A stretch of DNA of 64,000 nt, taken from NCBI GenBank assembly GCA_008017155.1, contig SSGX01000037.1:1-64000 (forward strand), in the 5' to 3' direction. Below, in pieces: positions 41,053 through 47,738 of this stretch (position 1 is its first letter; each line of letters begins with the position of its first letter). The DNA comes from Neisseriales bacterium (lineage in GTDB: Bacteria; Pseudomonadota; Gammaproteobacteria; Burkholderiales; UBA11063). The translations under genes and the position numbers were made by a program. The notes under the pieces were generated by a model. That model saw only the letters and a list, made by a program, of their open reading frames with translations, was not told the DNA's origin and ran no database searches.

Positions 41053-41481
41053 ATGCGTAAATTGATTTCGATAATTCTGGCCGCTGCTGCTGGAGTTGCT
41101 TATGCAGATGATAATGGTGGTGTTTATATTAATGCGAATGCAGGTGTAAATACTGGTAGCAATTACCAGTTTGCTTATAATGCCAATGCTGGTTATATGT
41201 TTAATCGTTATTTTGGTGTTGAAGGTGGTTTTACTGGCGCTAGTACTTCATATTGGGATGCTGCCATTAAAGGTGTGTTACCGATTCCTATTGTTGATAT
41301 TTATGGTCGACTGGGAATGAGCTATGTTAATAACTATGGTTCAACTAGCGGTGCAGTTCTTTATGGCGCTGGGGTTGCATTTCCTATTTTGCCATACATT
41401 CACATTAATGTTGAAGATTATGCAATAAGTAATGCAAATACCCAAAATTTCTTGATGGCTGGTTTAGAAGTTAAATTCTAG
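41053..41481 (+). CDS. Small outer-membrane beta-barrel-like protein
   Basis: The 142-residue product starts at ATG 41053 with AAAGGAGC upstream. A clear signal peptide (MRKLISIILAAAAGVAYA) is followed by alternating polar and aromatic strands rich in Gly, Asn, Tyr and Val. The C-terminus ends in ...AGLEVKF, a terminal Phe typical of beta-barrel insertion signals. Size fits an eight-strand barrel such as OmpA- or OmpW-like domains, but I cannot name the family. The frame is open upstream to 41029 without a site. Confidence 0.8.
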   Translation: MRKLISIILAAAAGVAYADDNGGVYINANAGVNTGSNYQFAYNANAGYMFNRYFGVEGGFTGASTSYWDAAIKGVLPIPIVDIYGRLGMSYVNNYGSTSGAVLYGAGVAFPILPYIHINVEDYAISNANTQNFLMAGLEVKF

Positions 41482-41557
41482 AAGCTTGTCTATTAATTAA
41501 GATTATTGTTATAGATGGTTGTCGGATATAAAGATTATTCTGGCAACCGCTATAAAG

Positions 41558-41587
41558 TTACAAATTAAAGTGATACTAGTGTATAAT
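41558..41587 (+). promoter_or_regulatory. Sigma70-type promoter of the his operon
   Basis: TTACAA (41558-41563) and a perfect TATAAT (41582-41587) are separated by 18 bases. Transcription would begin about 41594, some 33 bases before the leader peptide start. Position upstream of hisL-hisN supports the call. Confidence 0.7.
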
Positions 41588-41626
41588 TTCGGGAATTATT
41601 TCAACAGTCTTTTAGGGTGAATATAA

Positions 41627-41725
41627 ATGACTTGCCTTACGGCTTTAAAACTAAAATCCAGTAAAAATAGCAGCAATTTTTTTTCTGTGGATTTCAAGTC
41701 ATCTCACCATCATTATCATCACTAA
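41627..41725 (+). CDS. hisL: his operon leader peptide (His-rich attenuator peptide)
   Basis: A 32-codon frame starts at ATG 41627, with AGGGTGA upstream as ribosome binding site, and ends with the codons for SSHHHYHH directly before the stop. Five of the last six residues are His, the hallmark of his operon attenuation leaders, in which ribosome stalling at His codons under histidine shortage changes RNA folding. It lies between a consensus promoter and hisN, and no other function explains it. The N-terminal part does not resemble enteric HisL. The gene name is given by analogy. Confidence 0.85.
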   Translation: MTCLTALKLKSSKNSSNFFSVDFKSSHHHYHH

Positions 41726-41732
41726 ATTCTCC

Positions 41733-41751
41733 TAGGTTTAACAAAAACCTA
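41733..41751 (+). promoter_or_regulatory. Short hairpin after the his leader peptide, possible attenuator element
   Basis: TAGGTTT (41733-41739) and AAACCTA (41745-41751) can form a 7-bp stem with a 5-base loop, 8 bases after the leader stop. A ribosome stalled on the His codons would reach close to it. There is no T run directly after the stem, so it is not a textbook terminator; it may be an antiterminator or part of a larger fold. The rest of 41752-41805 is AT-rich with nothing else recognised. Confidence 0.4.
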
Positions 41752-41805
41752 CTCCAAGATTTAAATCAATACTCAGTTTTTAAAAATTATTAAATGTGAA
41801 CAAAT

Positions 41806-42582
41806 ATGCAGCAGTTAGATACTTTAATTGAGTTTGCTAATTATCTGGCAGATGAGGCTGGTAAAATTAGTACAAAATATTTTCGTAATCAGATTGACAT
41901 AGAAACCAAGAGTGGTGAATATCCGGTAACTATAGCTGATCGCGAAGTTGAACTTCATTTACGGAGTTTAATCCGAACGCACTATCCAGAGCATAGAATA
42001 ATTGGTGAGGAATTTGCTAATCAAGATGGTAGCTCGGAATATACTTGGGTGATTGATCCGATAGATGGGACGGTGGCATTTTCTACTGGTAAACCTACTT
42101 ATACAACTTTGATTGCCTTACTAGAAAATGATTTGCCTCGTTATGGGATAATTGATCAACCTGTTAGTTCGGAACGTTTTAGTGGTAAAGCAGGCGAAAA
42201 AGCCTATTTAAACGAAAAAGTTATTTCTACAGCAGAACAAGCGATAATTAATAAAGCTCGGCTAAATGCTACGACACCATATATGTTTACGATGGATTAT
42301 GAACGAACAAAATTTGAATTGCTGCGTAAACAAGTGCGGGTGACTTCATTTGGTGGTGATGCCTATGCCTTTGGTTTATTGGCAGCTGGTCATATTGATA
42401 TTATTATGGAAGCAGATTTACAATATTATGATATTGCTGCTTTAATGCCAATAATCAGTGCCGCGGGTGGTTTAATCACCGATTGGCAGGGTAATCCACT
42501 AACTAAAGATTTTAATGGGCAGTGTTTGGCATGTGCCAATCATGAATTGCAACAACAGGTTTTAAACCTAATTAACAGTTAA
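41806..42582 (+). CDS. hisN: Histidinol-phosphate phosphatase, inositol-monophosphatase type
   Basis: The 258-residue protein is a Mg-dependent phosphatase of the inositol monophosphatase fold. Motifs are GEEF (metal Glu), WVIDPIDGTVAFSTG (DPxDGT), and GDAYAFGLLAAGHIDII near the C-terminus, with the second Asp in YYDIAALMP. In a his operon this family supplies the histidinol-phosphate phosphatase step. That agrees with the locus: the HisB portion present downstream lacks the HAD phosphatase domain found in enteric HisB. It is the first structural gene after the leader. Confidence 0.9.
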   Translation: MQQLDTLIEFANYLADEAGKISTKYFRNQIDIETKSGEYPVTIADREVELHLRSLIRTHYPEHRIIGEEFANQDGSSEYTWVIDPIDGTVAFSTGKPTYTTLIALLENDLPRYGIIDQPVSSERFSGKAGEKAYLNEKVISTAEQAIINKARLNATTPYMFTMDYERTKFELLRKQVRVTSFGGDAYAFGLLAAGHIDIIMEADLQYYDIAALMPIISAAGGLITDWQGNPLTKDFNGQCLACANHELQQQVLNLINS

Positions 42583-42584
42583 TT

Positions 42585-42731
42585 ATGGAAAATAAAATGA
42601 GCATAAACAGATTAAGAATTGCGTTACAGAAATCAGGTAAGTTATCAGAAGGCAGCATTGAGTTACTAAATAAATGTAGCTTCAAAATAAAGCCAGCTAA
42701 AAACCACTATCTGATCAGTCCAAAGAAATGA
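42585..42731 (+). pseudogene. hisG: ATP phosphoribosyltransferase HisG, N-terminal fragment (frame-broken)
   Basis: From ATG 42585 the 48 codons encode MENKMSINRLRIALQKSGKL and the following stretch to YLISPKK, the start of long-form HisG (compare enteric RLRIAMQKSGRLS). The frame stops at TGA 42729. The homologous continuation lies one base back and begins at ATG 42728, overlapping the stop as ATGA. One extra A after AAAG at 42722-42728 would restore a single protein of about 298 residues. The ATGA overlap could permit reinitiation, giving two polypeptides, but HisG is not normally split here. Confidence 0.85.
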
Positions 42732-43477
42732 ATACTGATTTTCTTCTGATTCGTGATGATGATATTCCTGGTTTTGTCGATAGTAATGCTAGTGATCTGG
42801 GCATTGTTGGTGAAAATGGCTATATGGAATATATATTGGAAAATCCGGACAATGATCTAGAAATTATTGCTAAATTGCAATTTGCCTACTGTCGTTTAAG
42901 CCTTGCTGCTCCTGAAGGTAGTGGGATTAAACAATTATCTGATTATAATGGGAAGACAATCGCTACTTCTTATCCCGCAACTTTGGCTGATTATTTAAAG
43001 AGAAATAATATTAATGCTAAGATTATCCAAATGCATGGATCAGTAGAGCTAGCACCAAAAATTGCGGTTGCCGATGCGATTTGCGATCTGGTATCTACAG
43101 GTGCTACGCTTAAAGAAAATGGACTGATTGAAACGCATATTATCCTTGAAAGTGAAGCGGTATTGATTGGGCGTAAATCAGCATCTTCAGAAATGAAAGC
43201 CAAGGCACAGGAGCTGATGTTTAGGATTAATAGCGTTATTGATGCCAAAGATAGTAAATATATCATGCTACATATTGATAAAGATGCAGTAAGTAAATTG
43301 AAAGACATCCTGCCGGGCTGTGAATCACCAACGGTATTACATTTACATGGTTCGGATAATAAGGTGGCGGTACATGTAGTGAGTAAAGAAGGTGTTTTTT
43401 GGGATACGATTGCCAAACTAAAAAGCATTGGAGCTAGTTCAATATTGGTGGTGCCAATTGAAAAGATGATGGAATAA
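42728..43477 (+). CDS. hisG: ATP phosphoribosyltransferase HisG, main part (frame-broken)
   Basis: The 249 residues cover the rest of long-form HisG, which adds ATP to PRPP as the first step of histidine synthesis and is inhibited by histidine. Motifs are RDDDIPGFV, DLGIVGENGY, GKTIATSYP, ADAICDLVSTGATLKENGL and the C-terminal regulatory domain ending ASSILVVPIEKMME. The presence of that domain marks the hexameric form that needs no HisZ, unlike the short HisG plus HisZ usual in many betaproteobacteria. The N-terminal ~46 residues lie in another frame, so whether active enzyme is made is uncertain. Confidence 0.92.
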   Translation: MNTDFLLIRDDDIPGFVDSNASDLGIVGENGYMEYILENPDNDLEIIAKLQFAYCRLSLAAPEGSGIKQLSDYNGKTIATSYPATLADYLKRNNINAKIIQMHGSVELAPKIAVADAICDLVSTGATLKENGLIETHIILESEAVLIGRKSASSEMKAKAQELMFRINSVIDAKDSKYIMLHIDKDAVSKLKDILPGCESPTVLHLHGSDNKVAVHVVSKEGVFWDTIAKLKSIGASSILVVPIEKMME

Positions 43478-43516
43478 ATATATTATTTGATAAATAAGAT
43501 TATTTCTGGAGTGATT

Positions 43517-44812
43517 ATGCAAACGGTTATTTGGGATAAATTATCCATAGCAGAACAGCAACAAGTATTGGCACGTAGCCAGGCAAGTGATGATGAAGCG
43601 TTGACAAGCCAGGTGAAGGAAATTATTGCCAATGTAAGACAAAATGGTGATAAGGCATTATTGGAGTATGCTGCCAAATTTGATGGTGCCAAGCTTGATT
43701 CCTTATTAGTAAGTGAAGATGAGTATAAGGCAATCGAAAGCCTAAACAATGACGAGAAACAGGCAATTTTAACCGCCATAGATAATATTCGCCATTATCA
43801 TAATATAAGTTGCCCGAAATCATTTGAGTTTGAGCGGAATGGTGCTAAACTAGGTAAATTGTATCGACCAATTGAGAAAGTTGGTTTATATATTCCGGGT
43901 GGAACTGCGCCTCTTGTTTCTACGCTATTGATGCTAGCAATCCCGGCAACTATTGCCGGTTGTGAGACTAAGGTTTTGGTAACGCCACCAGGTAAAAATG
44001 GCTTTGTTAATCCAGCAATTTTGTTTGCCGCTAAAGCATGTGGAATTGATGCTATTTATAAAGCTGGCGGAGCACAGGCAGTAGCGGCGTTAGCTTTTGG
44101 TACTGAGTCAATTCCCAAAGTATATAAGATATTTGGGCCTGGCAATAAATACGTAACCGAAGCTAAAATACAGGTATCGCAAACGCATAATGGTGCTGCA
44201 CTCGATATGCCAGCAGGCCCATCCGAAGTATTGGTGATTGCTGATGATAAAGCTAATCCGATATTTGTAGCAAGCGATTTATTGGCGCAAGCTGAACATG
44301 ATGTAGCAGCCCAAGTAATATTGGTTACTACTTCGACTGAATTAGCCAGTAAGGTACAGCAAGAAGTAGAGAGGCAAACCGCTTATTTATCACGGAAAGA
44401 GATAATCAAACAGTCATTAGCTAAAAGTGCAGTGATTATTGCCAAAGATTTAGCCGAAGCCTTTATGATTTCTAATCAATATGCGCCAGAACATTTGATC
44501 TTACAAATAGCTAATGCTGAAGACTATCTACCGCAAGTTATAAATGCTGGCTCAGTATTCGTTGGTGAATGGACGCCTGAATCAGTTGGAGATTATGCTA
44601 GCGGAACTAATCATGTATTGCCAACTTATGGTTATGCGCAGATGTATAGCGGACTTGATGTAATTGCATTTATGAAGGCGATTTCGTTTCAGAATTTATC
44701 AGCTTCCGGGATTCAGACCTTAGGTCCGGTAGTAGAAACGCTGGCTGATTTGGAAGGCTTAGATGCACATAAAAATGCAGTAACAGTTAGATTACAGCAT
44801 CTTAACTCATAG
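43517..44812 (+). CDS. hisD: Histidinol dehydrogenase
   Basis: The 431-residue zinc enzyme oxidises L-histidinol twice to histidine. The family motifs are GLYIPGGTAPLVSTLLMLAIP, AGGAQAVAALAFGT, DMPAGPSEVLVIAD, the zinc/active-site QAEHD and APEHL, and SVGDYASGTNHVLPT. The chosen ATG 43517 is preceded by TGGAG; the frame is open back to 43487. It follows hisG as in enteric operons. Confidence 0.97.
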   Translation: MQTVIWDKLSIAEQQQVLARSQASDDEALTSQVKEIIANVRQNGDKALLEYAAKFDGAKLDSLLVSEDEYKAIESLNNDEKQAILTAIDNIRHYHNISCPKSFEFERNGAKLGKLYRPIEKVGLYIPGGTAPLVSTLLMLAIPATIAGCETKVLVTPPGKNGFVNPAILFAAKACGIDAIYKAGGAQAVAALAFGTESIPKVYKIFGPGNKYVTEAKIQVSQTHNGAALDMPAGPSEVLVIADDKANPIFVASDLLAQAEHDVAAQVILVTTSTELASKVQQEVERQTAYLSRKEIIKQSLAKSAVIIAKDLAEAFMISNQYAPEHLILQIANAEDYLPQVINAGSVFVGEWTPESVGDYASGTNHVLPTYGYAQMYSGLDVIAFMKAISFQNLSASGIQTLGPVVETLADLEGLDAHKNAVTVRLQHLNS

Positions 44813-44867
44813 TAAACTGATTTTTATGATGGCTTATAGCTAGCACCTTATATAAAAGGGGATGTTA

Positions 44868-45314
44868 ATGCAAAAATTACAATTTAAGGTAGAGATTAAT
44901 GCTCCGGTTGCAAAGGTTTATAATCTGATGCTAGGTCTTGATAATAAGCAAAGCTATGAAGAGTGGACGGCGGCATTTAATCCAACCTCTACCTATGAAG
45001 GGAGCTGGCTAAAAGGCAGTAAAATTCTTTTTATTGGCACGGCTGAAGATGGAAAACGTGGGGGCATGGTTGCTGAAATTGCTGAGAACATTCCCAATCA
45101 GTTTGTTTCTATTCATCATCGCGGTATTCTTGATGGCGATCAAGAGATAGCAATTGAAGCATGGGCTTCTGGGTTTGAAAATTATATCTTTGAAGAGCTT
45201 GGGAACAGTAGCCTTGTAACGATTGATGCGGATATGCCAGAAGAGTATCTTGATTATATGAATGAAGTGTGGCCAAAAGCATTGGCACGCTTAAAAGAAC
45301 TTGCTGAAAATTAA
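44868..45314 (+). CDS. SRPBCC-domain protein (Bet v1/START-like)
   Basis: The product, 148 residues from ATG 44868 (GGGG upstream at good spacing; ATG 44862 is the alternative), starts QKLQFKVEINAPVAKVYNLM, the typical first strand and helix of SRPBCC ligand-binding folds. It continues through GSKILFIG to a C-terminal helix (YMNEVWPKALARLKELA). Such proteins bind hydrophobic ligands or act as AHA1-like factors; no ligand can be told. It sits between hisD and an ATPase gene and is not a histidine enzyme. Confidence 0.8.
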   Translation: MQKLQFKVEINAPVAKVYNLMLGLDNKQSYEEWTAAFNPTSTYEGSWLKGSKILFIGTAEDGKRGGMVAEIAENIPNQFVSIHHRGILDGDQEIAIEAWASGFENYIFEELGNSSLVTIDADMPEEYLDYMNEVWPKALARLKELAEN

Positions 45315-45400
45315 ATCTGCTTGGTGGTTAAGTAATGTAGTGGTTTTGTGAATGATGACTTGATAAATGTATTAAGTGTCGTTAGAGTAAGGGTTAATAA

Positions 45401-46618
45401 ATGTCTAAAGAGCGGTTGATAATAAAAAACTTCTTTACCTTAAAAGAAGTTGATATAGAGCTTGGCAAATATAATGTATTTATCGGTGAGCAAGCGAGTG
45501 GCAAAAGCTTGTTGATTAAAACCTTATTTTTTTTTAGAAGTATACTGTTTACACCAATTCGGATGTATCGGACAGATTCAGAAGAATTGCAAAAGCTTTT
45601 TGTCCATCTATTTTGTGATTCATTGGGTATAGATAATTTTAACTTCAATGCTAGTATCTTGTATCAAGTGGCTGATCATCAAATTAAAATCACGATTTCT
45701 GAAATGGATGACAATATACTTATTAGTTATAACAAGAGTTTAACTAATTTATATACCCAGAGCCGCCAATTATTACTGAATAAATATAAAGAAATACAAC
45801 AAAATGAAGCTTATATTGATGTAATCCGTTTTTCGATTATGGAGATGGAAGTTCAAAGGGCTGTAGAAAATAGTGCACTTGGTAAAATATCTTTTGTCAG
45901 ATTTTTACCGGCTGGCAGGATGTCATTTTTTACAATTTTAAATAATTTGTTCAATGTCGTCAGTAATGAGAAGTTTAACCTCAATCAGTTAATTGTAAAT
46001 TTTGGACAGGACTATCAAAAAGCCTTTTCTGATTTTAATAACCTTAAGGATGATACAAAGCATCGCTTGCCAATATTTAATGAGTTATCTGATACAATCT
46101 TAAAGGGTAAGTATGTTTATGACAAGTTAGGTGGTTATATTCAGCAAAATGGATTTCAGACTAAATTGGTAGATGGTTCATCTGGTCAACAAGAATTTTT
46201 ACCAGTTTATATGATATTACGTCACTATCTGTTATCCGGGCATGATCAAGGAAACCTTTATATTGAAGAGCCAGAAGCACACCTCTTTCCATCTGCACAA
46301 AAAGCACTTACTGAATTATTAATCTATGTTACAAATGTTACCAACGGTAATAGTTTAAATATTACCACTCATAGTCCATACATTCTAACGGTATTAAATA
46401 ATCTAATTTTAGCTAATGATGTCAAAGATAAGCAAACTCTTTTTGATAAAGACTTATTAGTACCATTTGAAGAAATACGAGCATATAATATCATTAATGG
46501 CCAGGCTCAAGATTTACGCGATACTGAGAATAGGTTGATTACCGCTGAGAATTTGGATAAAGTATCAGAACAGACGGCATTAGATTTTGATAAGTTACTG
46601 GATTTAAAATATGAGTAA
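45401..46618 (+). CDS. AAA/ABC-type ATPase (AAA_15/AAA_21, RecF/SMC-like), candidate system component A
   Basis: The 405-residue protein is a stand-alone SMC/OLD-like ATPase. Walker A is GEQASGKS at residues 29-36. A signature-like DGSSGQQE lies near 255-262, Walker B with catalytic Glu is LYIEEPEAHLFP near 285-296, and the switch His is in ITTHSPYIL near 320. No TOPRIM or other nuclease domain is fused. In defence systems (OLD/Gabija, Septu, PARIS, retron-associated PtuA) such ATPases act with a separate effector. Here the stop overlaps the next start by 8 bases, tying it to the PD-(D/E)XK-like gene. Function unknown; defence is inference. Confidence 0.85.
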   Translation: MSKERLIIKNFFTLKEVDIELGKYNVFIGEQASGKSLLIKTLFFFRSILFTPIRMYRTDSEELQKLFVHLFCDSLGIDNFNFNASILYQVADHQIKITISEMDDNILISYNKSLTNLYTQSRQLLLNKYKEIQQNEAYIDVIRFSIMEMEVQRAVENSALGKISFVRFLPAGRMSFFTILNNLFNVVSNEKFNLNQLIVNFGQDYQKAFSDFNNLKDDTKHRLPIFNELSDTILKGKYVYDKLGGYIQQNGFQTKLVDGSSGQQEFLPVYMILRHYLLSGHDQGNLYIEEPEAHLFPSAQKALTELLIYVTNVTNGNSLNITTHSPYILTVLNNLILANDVKDKQTLFDKDLLVPFEEIRAYNIINGQAQDLRDTENRLITAENLDKVSEQTALDFDKLLDLKYE

Positions 46619-47024
46619 TTGTATTCAATCGATAAATCACAGCCAGATTAAGTGTGAGGAAAAACAAAGTAAGTTTATTTTGTTAAACCCACAGCGTAAA
46701 ATGGTTGATTATATTACGGTTGATAGCTGCATATATCCATGTGGGCACCATGGACTATGCTGTGATTATGCGCTTAATTTTGATAATAGAACGCTGTTTC
46801 TTGAGTTAAAAGGTAGTGATATCGCGCATGCCATTAAACAGATTTTAGCAACTGAACAAGATGCTAAATTTACAATAAATACCAACAAAACAGCGATAAT
46901 TATTACTAGCAAAACTCCAAAAAATGATCTTTCATTACAGAATCAAAAAGTGAAATTAAAAAAACGACATATTAACTTAATTCAAAGAAATAGTCGATTT
47001 GAAAAAGACATAGCTGAGTTTTAG
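46611..47024 (+). CDS. Small Cys/His-rich PD-(D/E)XK-like protein, candidate system component B
   Basis: The 137-residue product has a compact motif: C40, C44, H46, H47, C50 and C51 (CxxxCGHHGxCC), then D52 in CDYAL and E65-L-K67 in LFLELKG. The D...ExK pattern on successive strands, followed by a helix with AIKQI, fits a PD-(D/E)XK nuclease core. The Cys/His group could bind a metal. The C-terminus is lysine- and arginine-rich, suited to nucleic acid contact. It overlaps the upstream ATPase by 8 bases. I do not recognise a named family; it may be the effector or the DNA-sensing partner of the ATPase. Confidence 0.7.
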   Translation: MSNCIQSINHSQIKCEEKQSKFILLNPQRKMVDYITVDSCIYPCGHHGLCCDYALNFDNRTLFLELKGSDIAHAIKQILATEQDAKFTINTNKTAIIITSKTPKNDLSLQNQKVKLKKRHINLIQRNSRFEKDIAEF

Positions 47025-47035
47025 AAAGAAATTGT

Positions 47036-47659
47036 GTGAACCATACTATTAACCAACAGATAATAAATCAGATTCAGCTTCATTATGAGAATATACCATT
47101 AGCTGTATTCCTAGTTGGCACTAATGGTAGCGGTAAAAGCTCATTGCGTAATTACCTGAATTTGAGTGATATTCAGACCAATATTGATCCGGATGTTTTA
47201 AATCGGGTTTATCGTGCTAAATATCCAGATACTTATCAAGTAGAGGCGGGCAAACAAGCGCTGAAAATGTATGATTATGCGCTAAAAAATGGCTTAAATA
47301 TTTGTTTGGAAAGCACTTTGGCAGGTCGCGGGACTATGCAAAGAATCATTGCCGCCAAGGATGCGGGCTACTTTACCTTGGCTTATTATATCGGTTTAAA
47401 TAGTGTTGAATTAAATTTGGTACGGATTGCACAACGTGTTGCTCGTGGTGGACATGACATTCCCGAGGGTATTGTGCGCCGCCGTTTTCATGAGTCAGCG
47501 GATAATCTGGTATTAGTCAAAGATTATTTAGATCAGATTTATCTGTTGGATAATAGTGAGGCTAATTTTTCATTACAATCCTCGATAATCGCGGGGAATA
47601 AAACTAACTCTTTAAATTGCACTCAAGAATGGGCTAGGCAATTAATTATGCGGCTATAA
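47036..47659 (+). CDS. Zeta-toxin-like P-loop kinase, candidate system component C
   Basis: The 207-residue protein starts at GTG 47036, 12 bases after the nuclease-like gene. It has Walker A GTNGSGKS (residues 28-35), NIDPD soon after, CLESTLAGRGT, and RVARGGHDIPEGIVRRRFHES, all typical of zeta-toxin family (COG4185-like) kinases. Zeta toxins phosphorylate UDP-N-acetylglucosamine; related proteins modify other small molecules. No separate epsilon-like antitoxin is visible. The preceding 137-residue protein is the only small partner. Role with the ATPase/nuclease pair is inference from spacing. Confidence 0.85.
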   Translation: MNHTINQQIINQIQLHYENIPLAVFLVGTNGSGKSSLRNYLNLSDIQTNIDPDVLNRVYRAKYPDTYQVEAGKQALKMYDYALKNGLNICLESTLAGRGTMQRIIAAKDAGYFTLAYYIGLNSVELNLVRIAQRVARGGHDIPEGIVRRRFHESADNLVLVKDYLDQIYLLDNSEANFSLQSSIIAGNKTNSLNCTQEWARQLIMRL

Positions 47660-47738
47660 ATAATAAAGACAGTGAGCTAATAAAACATTCTTATTAAGTC
47701 GCTGCGAATATATCTAGAAAAACTTTAATAGGTGAAAT

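Noticed and set aside
41583-41599. ATAATT...AATTAT repeat over the his promoter as an operator
   Set aside because: Short, AT-only and overlapping the -10 box, so likely chance in this base composition.
41733-41805. Classic Rho-independent attenuator terminator after the his leader
   Set aside because: The only clear stem is 7 bp and has no following T run; kept only as a possible attenuation element.
42991-43428. Minus-strand frame of 145 codons inside hisG
   Set aside because: Antisense to a strongly conserved coding region; the protein is low-complexity Ser/Leu-rich, as typical shadows are.
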